The notes beneath the pieces are model-generated. The model had not been told where the DNA came from. It made no database searches and worked only from the letters and a program-made list of their open reading frames with translations. Source: Bacteroidota bacterium (GTDB lineage: Bacteria; Bacteroidota; Bacteroidia; UBA7662; CANHCV01). Taken from it: 64,000 bases of DNA. A program made the translations under genes and the position numbers. Shown in pieces: positions 7,105 through 16,239 of this stretch; position 1 is the first letter of the stretch; the number at the start of each line of letters is the position of its first letter. The stretch lies in contig CANMVY010000008.1 of NCBI GenBank assembly GCA_947501265.1, forward strand, positions 1 to 64,000, in the 5' to 3' direction.

Positions 7105-8025
7105 ATGAGCTTACTTGTTGTTGGTAGCGTCGCCTTCGATGCCATTGAAACTCCTTTCGGAAAAACCGATAAAATTATCGGAGGTGCAGGAACCTATATC
7201 GCCTATGCATCTTCCTTCTTTGTTCAACCCGTTAACCTGGTGTCTGTGGTGGGAGGAGATTTCCCCAAAGAAACCATCGCAGAAATGAATCGCCGAGGTA
7301 TCAATACCGAAGGACTACAAATCAAAGAAAACGAAAAGTCGTTCTTCTGGAGCGGCAAATACCACATGGATTTGAATACCCGCGATACCTTGGTAACCGA
7401 GTTGAATGTATTGGAGAATTTCGACCCCATCATCCCCGACTCCTACCAAGGTTCAGATTTTCTCATGTTGGGTAACCTTGCTCCGGCCGTACAACACACC
7501 GTTCTTAAACGCATGAAACAACGCCCAAAGTTTGTTGCCCTCGATACCATGAACTTCTGGATGGACATCGCTTGGAACGATTTGATGGAAGTGCTAAAAG
7601 AAGTTGATTTGTTGGTGCTAAACGATGAAGAAGCCCGCCAGCTTTCCAAAGAACACAGCTTGGTAAAGGCCTACAAGAAAATCTCTGCAATGGGACCCAA
7701 ATACGTCATCATTAAAAAAGGAGAACACGGAGCCCTGCTGTTTCACCAAGACCAAGTTTTTTCAGCACCCGCCCTTCCCCTTGAGGAAGTATTCGATCCC
7801 ACCGGTGCCGGCGATACCTTCGCTGCCGGCCTCATGGGCTACCTCGCATCCACCAACGATATTTCTTTCGACAACCTCAAGAGAGCCGTTTACTTCGGCT
7901 CGGCCATGGCTTCCTTCTGCGTTGAAAAGTTTGGAACAGAGCGTTTACGCGAATTAACCCAAACCGATATTCAAGAACGAATTGCTCAATTCTTGGAGCT
8001 TTCTACCGTGAAAATCCCTAGCTAA
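7105..8025 (+). CDS. PfkB-family sugar or nucleoside kinase
   Basis: A start at 7105 gives 306 residues. The N-terminus has LLVVGSVAFDAIETP and the GGAGTYIAYA substrate loop, and the C-terminal ATP/anion-hole motif DPTGAGDTFAAG contains the catalytic Asp. This is a complete PfkB/ribokinase fold. The substrate cannot be read from the sequence; adenosine-kinase-like and ribokinase-like members share these motifs. The gene stands alone between the tRNA-Asn and a strong terminator. Confidence 0.88.
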   Translation: MSLLVVGSVAFDAIETPFGKTDKIIGGAGTYIAYASSFFVQPVNLVSVVGGDFPKETIAEMNRRGINTEGLQIKENEKSFFWSGKYHMDLNTRDTLVTELNVLENFDPIIPDSYQGSDFLMLGNLAPAVQHTVLKRMKQRPKFVALDTMNFWMDIAWNDLMEVLKEVDLLVLNDEEARQLSKEHSLVKAYKKISAMGPKYVIIKKGEHGALLFHQDQVFSAPALPLEEVFDPTGAGDTFAAGLMGYLASTNDISFDNLKRAVYFGSAMASFCVEKFGTERLRELTQTDIQERIAQFLELSTVKIPS

Positions 8026-8145
8026 AATTAGGTGAGTCACCCATTGTGACCTAATAGTTGTTTAGCATATAGTGACAAATTAGAAGCAGTCCTCCATATT
8101 TGTTGACAGCTTTATTTAAACACCAAAGCTTATTTGCATCGATTG

Positions 8146-8179
8146 ATCCAAGTGAATGAAAATTCACTTGGATTTTTTA
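8146..8179 (+). terminator. Terminator of the PfkB kinase gene
   Basis: A perfect 12-bp stem, ATCCAAGTGAAT with ATTCACTTGGAT, has a GAAA loop and is followed by six T. The T-run merges into the promoter box of the next gene. An imperfect inverted repeat (GTCAC/GTGAC) at 8027-8056 lies just after the stop codon. Confidence 0.85.
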
Positions 8180-8185
8180 TTTTTG
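8178..8185 (+). promoter_or_regulatory. -7 promoter box TATTTTTG fused to the preceding terminator
   Basis: TATTTTTG matches TAnnTTTG and ends 3 bp before the ATG at 8189. It shares bases with the T-run of the terminator at 8146-8179. Confidence 0.45.
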
Positions 8186-8188
8186 TTG

Positions 8189-9487
8189 ATGCTATTTCGC
8201 CAGATTGGGTTACTCACCTTTTTCATCTTTGCCTTAACAATGTCCTTGGTTTCTCAGGTAAAAGAGTTTCAACCCATCCCCAACAAGGATTTATTGGAAG
8301 GCGATGGTGCATTTATTTCCACCTACGATTCAACCATCAATAAGTATTGGGGATATCAAATTGTTCTACTCAAAGGCCGAAGAACCGCTGTTCGTTTAGC
8401 CGGGGGTGCCGTATTTGATCTCGATTCTTTTCCCGACCGTTGGGCTCGCTTGGACTCTTCATCGTTTTTTGGCTATAACAATGGCGCATTAACGTTTGAA
8501 AGAAATGGAACCCTCTACAAATACGGTGGTTATGGGTTTTGGATGAATCACGGCTTATTACTCAAACTAAAGAATTTTCAGTGGGAGTTCGAACATCAAA
8601 ATCAGGAGGTGAAATCGTACGGACTTCATTCGTCATTCTACCACCCCAAATCCCATCAAATTTTTAGCTTCGCGCGGCCAACCAAGGATCAATCCTATTC
8701 AGATGAGAAAACAAACAACAACTATTCTGTTTTCTCTATGGATATTGATGCTAAAGAATGGAAGTATTTAGGAGAGCTGCAAAGAGAATATCAATTGAAT
8801 GGCCTCCAAATTTTTCTAAAATCACCTAAAGGATTCTTGGCTAAGCTCGGTTATGGATCATTTGTTTTTCTAAATGTAGAAGACGGAAGAGCCTATTTTT
8901 TGAATCAAAGTATTCAATCGAAAATCATTGATCTGTTTCGCTGGAAGGAAAAATACCAGATTCTTCAGTCCAAAACAGGGTGGGTGTTATTCCCCACCAA
9001 TTATCAAATGAATCAACAACCCATTCCCTACCTCTCGTTCAAAGATTTTGAAAGCAATTTGATTCCTGGACCTGTTTTTTATAGCAAAACACTCGCTATT
9101 TGGCCTTTTTTATTGGGTTTGATCCTTGCGTTGATCACCTCTTTAGTTGCCGTTTATCGGGAATTTATCTTGATGAAACATCAGAAGACGGTTTACAACG
9201 AAGGGCTTCCATCTCCTTTGGATGAAATTCCGTTCGATGAAAAAGAGACTCAATTGATCGATTGGATGGTTCAACAAATGAAGGAGATACCACAAGTTTC
9301 CGTGCTCGAAATGAACGCTATTTTAGGAATAGAAGGCAAGTCGTTGGACCACCAAAAGAAAATTCGGTCGGAGGTTATTAAATCCATCAACAACAAATAC
9401 CTAGCTGCAACCGGAAAAACGGAACTTATTCAACGAAAACCCAATCCGTTGGACAAACGATTGGTGGATTATGGATTGGTGAAATGA
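8189..9487 (+). CDS. Membrane protein with kelch-like extracytoplasmic part
   Basis: The ATG at 8156 lies inside the terminator hairpin, so the ATG at 8189 is preferred, giving about 432 residues. A hydrophobic signal sequence is followed by about 270 residues rich in aromatic and beta-propensity segments, with NKYWGYQIVLL and YKYGGYGFWMNHGLLLKL recalling kelch or propeller blades. One membrane helix (WPFLLGLILALITSLVAVY) comes next, then a helical cytoplasmic tail of about 110 residues. The tail has no recognisable kinase or DNA-binding motif. It may be a sensor or adaptor, but this is a guess from topology. It converges on menD with a 3-bp gap. Confidence 0.7.
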   Translation: MLFRQIGLLTFFIFALTMSLVSQVKEFQPIPNKDLLEGDGAFISTYDSTINKYWGYQIVLLKGRRTAVRLAGGAVFDLDSFPDRWARLDSSSFFGYNNGALTFERNGTLYKYGGYGFWMNHGLLLKLKNFQWEFEHQNQEVKSYGLHSSFYHPKSHQIFSFARPTKDQSYSDEKTNNNYSVFSMDIDAKEWKYLGELQREYQLNGLQIFLKSPKGFLAKLGYGSFVFLNVEDGRAYFLNQSIQSKIIDLFRWKEKYQILQSKTGWVLFPTNYQMNQQPIPYLSFKDFESNLIPGPVFYSKTLAIWPFLLGLILALITSLVAVYREFILMKHQKTVYNEGLPSPLDEIPFDEKETQLIDWMVQQMKEIPQVSVLEMNAILGIEGKSLDHQKKIRSEVIKSINNKYLAATGKTELIQRKPNPLDKRLVDYGLVK

Positions 9488-9490
9488 TTG

Positions 9491-11065
9491 TTATCCAACG
9501 AGTTCAATCACCTGAAACCGTTCTCTTTTTGAAAAATTAAACGAGGAAGAAAACATCGCCCATTCTTCCGAAGAAGCAACGCGGTGATATTCCGCCCCAA
9601 ACGCCTCTGCCACCTTTTGAATCGAAAACGGATGGGGCGTTTCTTGGTAAGGCAACGCCTCCTCAAATCGTTTCGGACCCTCCAACGAACTAAAAATCTT
9701 CCCACCGCCATTGTTGATCACCCAAATGCGAAGAGGAAGATTTCCCTTTTCCTGCCATAAACCATTGGCGTTGTACCCAAAACTGATGTCGCCAATCACC
9801 AAATCCACCGACTCTCCAAGGCTAGCAGTTCCAACGGCGGTGCTTAAGCTCCCATCGATGCCACTCGCCCCTCGGTTTCCCCACTCTTTTTTACCCGTGA
9901 AAGGTAAATCAAGGGCATATCGAATGACTCCCGAATTCCCCCAGTGAATCCAATCGGCTGTTAAAAACGGGAAAATCTTTCGATAAATCCCCTTTTCTTC
10001 CCAAGTTTCTACCTCATTTGCAACGATGTTCTCCTCCATCCAAACTGAATTGAAGGAGGAATTTTCCTTTTCCGGAAGCATGGCTGCCATCCATTCGTTC
10101 ACATCAGCCACAAAATAACGATCGATTTTTTCGTAGGTTTTCGGAAAAAAGCCAGATCCAATCGTCCAAAACGGCACATCAAGGCGTTTCAAAAAAAGCT
10201 TCATCCGTTTGGAAACAACGGGTCCACCAAAATAAATCACCAAGTCGGGCGCCTTCGCCGCGTTCAACTCCAAATCCATGCAGGCGCCTTCCGAATTCCA
10301 GCCTTCCATAGAAGGAAGATTGGCCAATCGCTCGGAAAAAACAAAGGCCTGGGGCAGGGATTGCCAAGCAGAAAAAATTTCAGAATGGTAATCCAAACTT
10401 TGTCCGGCAACCACCAAAATCTTTTTGCCCAATAATTCCCGTTTGGCTTCCGTTACATTGTGCGAAGAAGCGATGGGAAGTTCAATTTTTGAAGCTTTGG
10501 GAAGAAGAAGAGCCTGTTCAAGCGGCGAATAAAAGGGTTCGGCAATGGGAATATTCAAGTGCACCGGACCCCGCCGAGGAGTTTGGGATGCGATCCAGGC
10601 TTCCGCTAATTTTTGGGCGTTGAACCAGGAAAAATCTTGATTTTTACTTTGAAGAAATTCTGCGGAATAGCGAACATAGGGTTGGAAAATGTTCGATTGA
10701 ACAATGGCCTGATTGTCTTGCTGACCAATCCACTCTTTGGGCCGGTCGGCTGTAATAGCGAAAAGGGGAAGGTTCATCAAATCGGCTTCGGCCATGGCTG
10801 ATGCCAAATTGAGGGCTGCAGTTCCGCTGGTGGTGACCACCATGGCGGGTTTTATTCCCAAGCCGAGGCTAATTCCTAATGCTTGAAAGCCGGCATTTCG
10901 CTCGTCAATAACGCTGCTTAACTCCCATCCTCCGTGAGCAACCAAAGCATGAATGATGGGAGCATTTCTCGATCCCGGACATACCACTGCGTGCCGCATT
11001 CCGTAATCGTACAAATGCTGAACCAACAAGGCGGCTTGAACAACCGAGGTATGTTTCCCACTCAT
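9491..11065 (-). CDS. menD: 2-succinyl-5-enolpyruvyl-6-hydroxy-3-cyclohexene-1-carboxylate synthase
   Basis: The protein has 524 residues and the full MenD architecture: an N-terminal thiamine-diphosphate PYR domain with VVCPGSRNAPI and VTTSGTAALNLA, a middle domain, and a C-terminal PP domain with GNRGASGIDGSLSTA and GDISFGYNANGLW. MenD condenses isochorismate with 2-oxoglutarate, the committed step to menaquinone. The other menaquinone genes in the window, menC and menA, lie 40 kb away. The ATG is only 5 bp from a TAnnTTTG box. Confidence 0.95.
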   Translation of the reverse strand: MSGKHTSVVQAALLVQHLYDYGMRHAVVCPGSRNAPIIHALVAHGGWELSSVIDERNAGFQALGISLGLGIKPAMVVTTSGTAALNLASAMAEADLMNLPLFAITADRPKEWIGQQDNQAIVQSNIFQPYVRYSAEFLQSKNQDFSWFNAQKLAEAWIASQTPRRGPVHLNIPIAEPFYSPLEQALLLPKASKIELPIASSHNVTEAKRELLGKKILVVAGQSLDYHSEIFSAWQSLPQAFVFSERLANLPSMEGWNSEGACMDLELNAAKAPDLVIYFGGPVVSKRMKLFLKRLDVPFWTIGSGFFPKTYEKIDRYFVADVNEWMAAMLPEKENSSFNSVWMEENIVANEVETWEEKGIYRKIFPFLTADWIHWGNSGVIRYALDLPFTGKKEWGNRGASGIDGSLSTAVGTASLGESVDLVIGDISFGYNANGLWQEKGNLPLRIWVINNGGGKIFSSLEGPKRFEEALPYQETPHPFSIQKVAEAFGAEYHRVASSEEWAMFSSSFNFSKRERFQVIELVG

Positions 11066-11070
11066 AATTG

Positions 11071-11078
11071 CAAAGGTA
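11071..11078 (-). promoter_or_regulatory. -7 promoter box TACCTTTG of menD
   Basis: TACCTTTG on the minus strand ends 5 bp before the menD ATG, which predicts a leaderless or nearly leaderless transcript. Confidence 0.5.
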
Positions 11079-11137
11079 GGTGAAAATTTTTGGCATCATT
11101 CTTGAAAAAAGCCAAGAAACTCGTTAATTTTAGCACG

Positions 11138-11641
11138 ATGAAAAAGCTCCTAAAAACCCTCTCCATTTCTCTTTTTGCCCTAACGGCCTTGTTTTTTGTT
11201 TCCGCGGATGCCCCTGGGCTTCCAAGCGTAAAATTGAAAAACTTAAAAGGTCAATCGGTTGATATACAAGATTTTGCAAAGTCAGGCAAACCGGTTGTGA
11301 TTTCTTTTTGGGCAACCTGGTGTTCTCCATGCAAAAAAGAATTGAACAACATTGCCGACATTTATGACCAATGGAAAGAGGATTACGGAGTAGAAATCAT
11401 TGCCATTAGCGTGGACGATGCTCGAAACACCGATAAGGTGAAAAGCTACGTGAACGCAACGCAATGGCCATTTACGGTGCTATTGGATCCCAATGAAGAC
11501 ATGAAAAGAGCATTGAATTTCCAAACGGTACCTTACACCTTGTTGTTGGATAAAAAAGGAAATATCGTTTATCGCCACAACTCGTATGTGGATGGTGATG
11601 AATACATTTTAGCCGATGAAATCAAAAAAGTTGCGAAGTAA
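11138..11641 (+). CDS. TlpA-family thiol-disulfide oxidoreductase
   Basis: A start at the ATG at 11138 gives 167 residues and a proper signal peptide (KKLLKTLSISLFALTALFFVSADA). The thioredoxin fold has the active site WCSPC (Cys62 and Cys65) and the cis-Pro loop TVPYTLLLD. Such proteins reduce disulfides outside the cytoplasm, for example for cytochrome c or cofactor maturation. It overlaps the next gene by 26 bp, a Rieske-like lipoprotein that is Cys-rich near its C-terminus. That protein could be a redox partner, but this is inference from context. Confidence 0.9.
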   Translation: MKKLLKTLSISLFALTALFFVSADAPGLPSVKLKNLKGQSVDIQDFAKSGKPVVISFWATWCSPCKKELNNIADIYDQWKEDYGVEIIAISVDDARNTDKVKSYVNATQWPFTVLLDPNEDMKRALNFQTVPYTLLLDKKGNIVYRHNSYVDGDEYILADEIKKVAK

Positions 11642-12080
11642 GTTCTTGCCAACTTCCCTTAAAATTTGGGTTATTTCCCTACTTTCAGTTGGGTTTTCGG
11701 CTTGTCAACGCAACAATCCCGACTGGGTGCCGGCCTATCCCGTAGACGTTTTCATTTCATTGGATGATCCTTCCTTTTTAAAATTGAAAAATTTTGGAGG
11801 AGCGGCCACCGTTCAGCCCAGTTACGGCGGAAGAGGAATTGTCATTTACCGGAACGGACCCGAGTCGTTTTCTGCCGTAGAACGAACCTGTTCTTACCGA
11901 TATACCGACTCTTGCGCAAGGGTAAACATCAGTTCCGACGAAATTTGGTTGGAATGTCCTTGTTGCGGAAGTCGTTTTACGTTCGATGGTCAGGTTTTGA
12001 ATGCCCCCGCAAATTTGCCCTTGCGAACTTATCAAACCAGTTACAGCCCCACAAACAATACCTTACGCATTTATCAATAA
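11616..12080 (+). CDS. Rieske-like lipoprotein lacking the cluster histidines
   Basis: The protein has 154 residues. The lipobox SVGFSAC puts the lipid Cys at residue 30. The C-terminal half follows the Rieske pattern, but CxH is replaced by Cys92-Ser-Tyr94 and CPCH by Cys114-Pro-Cys116-Cys117, followed by GSRF and a PANLPL loop as in true Rieske proteins. A standard [2Fe-2S] cluster needs two His and two Cys, so this protein either binds a different metal site with its extra Cys (92, 100, 114, 116, 117) or none. It overlaps tlpA by 26 bp and precedes dut by 4 bp. Confidence 0.8.
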   Translation: MKSKKLRSKFLPTSLKIWVISLLSVGFSACQRNNPDWVPAYPVDVFISLDDPSFLKLKNFGGAATVQPSYGGRGIVIYRNGPESFSAVERTCSYRYTDSCARVNISSDEIWLECPCCGSRFTFDGQVLNAPANLPLRTYQTSYSPTNNTLRIYQ

Positions 12081-12084
12081 ATCC

Positions 12085-12519
12085 ATGACCGTTTCCATCA
12101 TTAATCAATCGCCCTATCCGTTGCCAGAATACGCTACCGAAAGTTCGGCAGGAATGGATTTGAGGGCACATCTCTCTGCTCCTGTTGTTTTGGAACCCGG
12201 TTCGCGCACCATTGTTCCAACCGGCCTGTTCGTTGCATTGCCTTCCGGCACCGAAATGCAAATTCGACCTCGTTCTGGATTGGCTGCAAAATTCGGTGTA
12301 ACGGTTCTCAATGCTCCCGGCACCATCGATGCCGATTATCGGGGAGAAATTGGGGTGATCTTGGTCAACCTTGGGAAGGAAGATTTCGTTATTCAACCCG
12401 GAGAGCGAGTTGCTCAAGCCGTTTTGGCCAAATACGAACGAATTTCATGGAAAGAAACACAACAATTGAGCGAAACTACAAGGGGAGACGGCGGTTTTGG
12501 AAGCACGGGGGTTCGATGA
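12085..12519 (+). CDS. dut: dUTP diphosphatase
   Basis: The ATG at 12085 gives 144 residues, the usual trimeric dUTPase length. All five motifs are present: [38 protein letters not shown], and the C-terminal GDGGFGSTG that closes over the active site. The enzyme hydrolyses dUTP to dUMP and diphosphate, keeping uracil out of DNA and supplying dTMP synthesis. Its stop overlaps the next start by 4 bp (ATGA). The order dut, TPR lipoprotein, DUF4292, M23 protein is a familiar Bacteroidota arrangement. Confidence 0.96.
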   Translation: MTVSIINQSPYPLPEYATESSAGMDLRAHLSAPVVLEPGSRTIVPTGLFVALPSGTEMQIRPRSGLAAKFGVTVLNAPGTIDADYRGEIGVILVNLGKEDFVIQPGERVAQAVLAKYERISWKETQQLSETTRGDGGFGSTGVR

Positions 12520-14225
12520 AAAATCTCGGACTTCTTTTATTCCTTTTTTGTCTCGGGTGCATCTCCCATCCCAAAGAAAGCACCAAACCTGCTTCACTAT
12601 CGTCGGAACAACGCGATTTGTTCGATGAGTATTTTTATCAAGCAGAAGCCGCCCGTCAGCGCAACCAAGTGGCCGATGCGTACAAATGGTACGAAAAAGC
12701 AAGCGCGCTCCAACCGAGTTCAGGAAATGCTTGGTACCAAATGGCGCGCATCTCCTTGGAAAATAACCAACTCCAACGCGCTTGGGAACAGTCGCAAAAG
12801 GCCGTCCAGGCCGAGCCCAGCAATTATTGGTTTTTGCATTTGTATGCACAGCTTTCAACCCAAGGCCAAAAAGTGGCTGTGGTGAAAGAGGCGTATGAAA
12901 AACTGATTCAGCTCAAACCCCAAGAGGCCACCAATTATTTGGAAATGGCCAATTATTTCGCCCAAAACGGTCAGCCGAAATCATCGGTGGAATACTTGGA
13001 TCGATTGGAAAAAATCATCGGTCCAGATTTGGACATCACCGAATTGAAAATGGAGCTTTACCAGTCCATGAGGAAACCCGAAATGGCTTTGAAAGAAGCG
13101 CTGAAATACCAACAAACGGCTCCCGAAGATTTGATGGCTTCGATGATGTTGGTGAAAGCGTACCTCCAGAACAATCAGCGGGAAAATGCCGAAAAAATTC
13201 TCGTGGCCCAAGATCAAACCTGCTATCAAGTACAGTTGTTCTGGGCCGATTTGTACCGAAAAGATCAACGCATCGAAGATCAATGGATCGCCGTTGAGAA
13301 AGCGTTTCGCGATGATCGGATGGAGGTAACGGAAAAAGTTAGTATTCTCGCTCAGGAAATGATGTTCCGAACCAGCGAGTCAGACCGGGCAAGGTTGTTG
13401 AAATTGGCCGCCGAGGTGGTCGTGAAAAATCCGGAATCGGGAGCGGCCCATGCGTTGTTGGCCGATTTGTATTCTCAAAAAGAGGATTGGAAAAACGCCG
13501 CGATTCATCTGCAAAAAGCCCTTGAAAACCTCAAAGAGGGACAGAAAATGTTGCTTTGGCAACAATACCTGAATTGCGATATACAGTTGCAGTCGTACGA
13601 TAGTTTGGTGAAACATGCCCAACAAGCCATTTCCCTATATCCCAATCAAGCGTTGTTTTATTTCTATCAAGGGGTGGGTCACCTCCAACTCAAGCAACAT
13701 GCCGAAGCGGTTTCGGCCCTGAAGAATGCACTAGGTTTAACCACCGACGAAAAAGAATTGAGGGCCGAAATCTACCAAAACCTGGGAGAGGCCTACCAAG
13801 GATTAAAGAAGTTTTCCGCATCGGAAGAGGCGTTTGAAACCGCACTTTCCATCGTTCCCGACAATATTGGCTTGATGAATAACTACGCCTATTACCTCAC
13901 TCTTCGGAAAGAAAAACTCGATCGGGCTGAGGAAATGGCGAAGAAAGTGGTGGAAAAAGAGCCCAATCAACCATCTTACCTCGACACGTATGCTTGGGTG
14001 TTGTTTTGCAAAGGAAAATTCGCCGAAGCGCTTCCTCTGCAATTAAAAGCAGTGCAATTGGGAGGAGAGGGAAATGCTACTTTGGTGGAGCACCTGGGCG
14101 ATATTTATAGCCAGTTGGGTCAAAAAGAAAAAGCCCTGGAACAATGGAGAAAAGCAAAGTCTTTGGGAGCAGATCGTCCTGAAGTTTTGGATAGAAAATT
14201 GAGTGCACAAACGTACATGGAATGA
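12516..14225 (+). CDS. TPR-repeat lipoprotein
   Basis: The start is the ATG at 12516, which overlaps dut by 4 bp. The lipobox FCLGC has the lipid Cys at about residue 15. The rest of the 569-residue protein is a series of tetratricopeptide helices (for example [20 protein letters not shown] and [20 protein letters not shown]), ending with a typical capping pair. TPR arrays bind other proteins, and this one would sit on the inner face of the outer membrane or at the inner membrane. The neighbours, a LolB-like protein and an EnvC-like protein, suggest a part in envelope assembly. Confidence 0.88.
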   Translation: MKNLGLLLFLFCLGCISHPKESTKPASLSSEQRDLFDEYFYQAEAARQRNQVADAYKWYEKASALQPSSGNAWYQMARISLENNQLQRAWEQSQKAVQAEPSNYWFLHLYAQLSTQGQKVAVVKEAYEKLIQLKPQEATNYLEMANYFAQNGQPKSSVEYLDRLEKIIGPDLDITELKMELYQSMRKPEMALKEALKYQQTAPEDLMASMMLVKAYLQNNQRENAEKILVAQDQTCYQVQLFWADLYRKDQRIEDQWIAVEKAFRDDRMEVTEKVSILAQEMMFRTSESDRARLLKLAAEVVVKNPESGAAHALLADLYSQKEDWKNAAIHLQKALENLKEGQKMLLWQQYLNCDIQLQSYDSLVKHAQQAISLYPNQALFYFYQGVGHLQLKQHAEAVSALKNALGLTTDEKELRAEIYQNLGEAYQGLKKFSASEEAFETALSIVPDNIGLMNNYAYYLTLRKEKLDRAEEMAKKVVEKEPNQPSYLDTYAWVLFCKGKFAEALPLQLKAVQLGGEGNATLVEHLGDIYSQLGQKEKALEQWRKAKSLGADRPEVLDRKLSAQTYME

Positions 14226-15007
14226 GAAAGGCCTTAGGATATGTATTGCTATTGTTTTTACTTCTCGGAATAAAAGGGAAAAGCCATGCTCAACCCATCT
14301 CCAGTGAACAATTGTTGTGGATGAAAATGGTCAGTGAAACTGCGGAAGATACCGTTTCGTTTCAAAATGTTCAACTATCGGGGGAAGTAAATATTCAGCT
14401 GGGCGGAGGGATGCAAGCGGCCCAAGTGGTCATCCGCATGAAAAACGACTCTTGCATTTGGGCCACCGTGCGGGTGATGGGAATTGAAGGAATTCGGGCG
14501 ATGATTACCCGCGATAGCGTTTGGATCTTGGATCGTTTGAAAAGAACGTACACCGTTCAACCCCTGGCATCGTTCACGAAAATGCTGGGCGTTCAGGTAA
14601 GTTTAAAAACCCTTCAACAACAGTTTTTGGGAAAATTAAGTGAAATTCCGTCTTTCTTATCGTACCAAATGACCACCGTGAAAGACGGGGGAATGACCAC
14701 CTATCAAGGAATTTTTCAACCAACATCGGGCGACTCCCTGTTTGCCAATCGAAAAGTTGAACTAACGCGAAACGAAAAAAAGATGTGGCAATCGTTGGTA
14801 GTTGAACAAGATTCATCCAATTTCTCGTTGAATTACTCTACTTATATCATTCAAGCAGAGGGAGCTTTTCCCGGTTTGATAGAAGCCAGAAAATCATCAC
14901 TAACCGACCCCTTGTTTCAGCTTTCGTATTCAAAAATTGAATTCAAAAACGTCGAAACATTTCCCTTCAAAATTCCTGAGTCGTACCTTCGTGTTGATGA
15001 ACGGTAA
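14222..15007 (+). CDS. DUF4292 (LolB-like) exported protein
   Basis: The protein has 261 residues with a signal peptide ending at KSHAQ. The core MKNDSCIWATVRVMGIEGIRA followed by MITRDSVWILDRLKRTY is the signature of the DUF4292 family, which has an outer-membrane lipoprotein-receptor (LolA/LolB) fold. Members are proposed to handle lipids or lipoproteins in the periplasm. It overlaps the TPR gene by 4 bp and the EnvC-like gene by 11 bp, so the three are tightly coupled. No lipobox Cys is present, unlike many relatives. Confidence 0.82.
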   Translation: MRKALGYVLLLFLLLGIKGKSHAQPISSEQLLWMKMVSETAEDTVSFQNVQLSGEVNIQLGGGMQAAQVVIRMKNDSCIWATVRVMGIEGIRAMITRDSVWILDRLKRTYTVQPLASFTKMLGVQVSLKTLQQQFLGKLSEIPSFLSYQMTTVKDGGMTTYQGIFQPTSGDSLFANRKVELTRNEKKMWQSLVVEQDSSNFSLNYSTYIIQAEGAFPGLIEARKSSLTDPLFQLSYSKIEFKNVETFPFKIPESYLRVDER

Positions 15008-16235
15008 GCGATTCTTGTGGATTTTTTTAGGATGCCTTTGGGGCGCTACGGCATTGTGGTCTCAATCTCGGCCCGACCGCACCCAATTGGAGCGCGAGCG
15101 CGCTAGGCTAACCAAAGAAATTCGAGAGACCGAAAAACGCATCAAAGAAATATCTTCCCAGAAAAAGAAATCGGTGGCCGAATTGGAAGAATTGAAAAAG
15201 AAAATTTCCATTCGTGAGCAACTGATTCAGAATATTTCCCAGGATGTTTACTTGTTGAATGGCCAAATTGGAGATTTGCAAAAGGCCATTATGGACTTAG
15301 AACGCGACCTTTCGGCTTTGAAAAAGCAATATTCTGACATGCTTCGGTGGGCGTATAAAAACCGAAATAGCGTACAAAATGGTCTGTTTGTTGTTTCCGC
15401 ATCCGATTTTAATCAGGCTTACAAACGGTACAAGTATTTAGGGCAATACCAAAATTATCGGGAACAACAGTACCACGAAATTGTGGCCACTAAGCGATTG
15501 TTGGAGCAAAAAGTGTTGGAATTGAACGGTCGCCTAAACGAGAAAAGCAACTTATTGGTGGAAGAAAGTAGCCAAAAAGCGCAGCTTCAGTCAGAATCGG
15601 TAGAGAAAAAGGAAATGTTGGTGAATTTGCAAGAGGGGGAGAAGGATTTGCGGGAAAAATTGCAAAAGCAAGTGGCCTCACGCGAAAAATTGAATCGGGC
15701 CATCGAGAGTTTAATTCGTGCTGAAATTGAGGAGGCCCGAAGAAAAGCTGCCGCAGCGAACAAACCAGCTCCTGCTAGCGATCGGGAAGCCCTTGCGGCA
15801 ACCCCCGAAGCGTTGAAGTTATCCAGCGATTTTGCATCCAATCGCGGCGGATTGCCGTGGCCGGTTGGGCAAGGAAACATAGTTTTGCGCTATGGAACGC
15901 ACCCTCACCCCGTTTTGGATAATGTTCAAATTTCGAACAATGGAATCGATATCAAAACCAATCCCGGTGCTTCGGTGAAAGCTGTGTTCTCCGGTACCGT
16001 TACTGCGGTTTTCAATATTCGGGGTCTTCAAAACATGGTTATTGTACGCCACGGGCAATATTGTACCGTTTATGCCCACATCGATCAAGTATCGGTAAAC
16101 AAAGGAGATAAAGTCAAAGGCGGTCAATCGTTGGGAACCGTATTTACCGACCCTGAAGATCAAAAAACCGAGGTGCATTTTGAATTGTGGAATGGATTTA
16201 ACAAAATGGATCCTGAACCTTGGTTGAAACGATAA
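14997..16235 (+). CDS. EnvC-like LytM (M23) protein, probably non-catalytic
   Basis: The start is the ATG at 14997, inside the end of the upstream gene. The 412-residue product has a signal peptide (to about ALWSQ), a long coiled coil to about residue 250, an Ala-rich hinge and a C-terminal LytM domain. The zinc ligands are degenerate: the first motif reads NNGIDI instead of HxGxD, and the last reads EVHFEL with Glu in place of the first His of HxH. This is the pattern of EnvC-type activators of cell-wall amidases, which act in daughter-cell separation without being enzymes themselves. It is 4 bp before the glycosyltransferase gene. Confidence 0.85.
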   Translation: MNGKRFLWIFLGCLWGATALWSQSRPDRTQLERERARLTKEIRETEKRIKEISSQKKKSVAELEELKKKISIREQLIQNISQDVYLLNGQIGDLQKAIMDLERDLSALKKQYSDMLRWAYKNRNSVQNGLFVVSASDFNQAYKRYKYLGQYQNYREQQYHEIVATKRLLEQKVLELNGRLNEKSNLLVEESSQKAQLQSESVEKKEMLVNLQEGEKDLREKLQKQVASREKLNRAIESLIRAEIEEARRKAAAANKPAPASDREALAATPEALKLSSDFASNRGGLPWPVGQGNIVLRYGTHPHPVLDNVQISNNGIDIKTNPGASVKAVFSGTVTAVFNIRGLQNMVIVRHGQYCTVYAHIDQVSVNKGDKVKGGQSLGTVFTDPEDQKTEVHFELWNGFNKMDPEPWLKR

Positions 16236-16239
16236 TGGT

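Noticed and set aside
12445-12858. 137-codon minus-strand frame over the TPR gene start
   Set aside because: It lies opposite two well-supported coupled genes (dut and the TPR lipoprotein).
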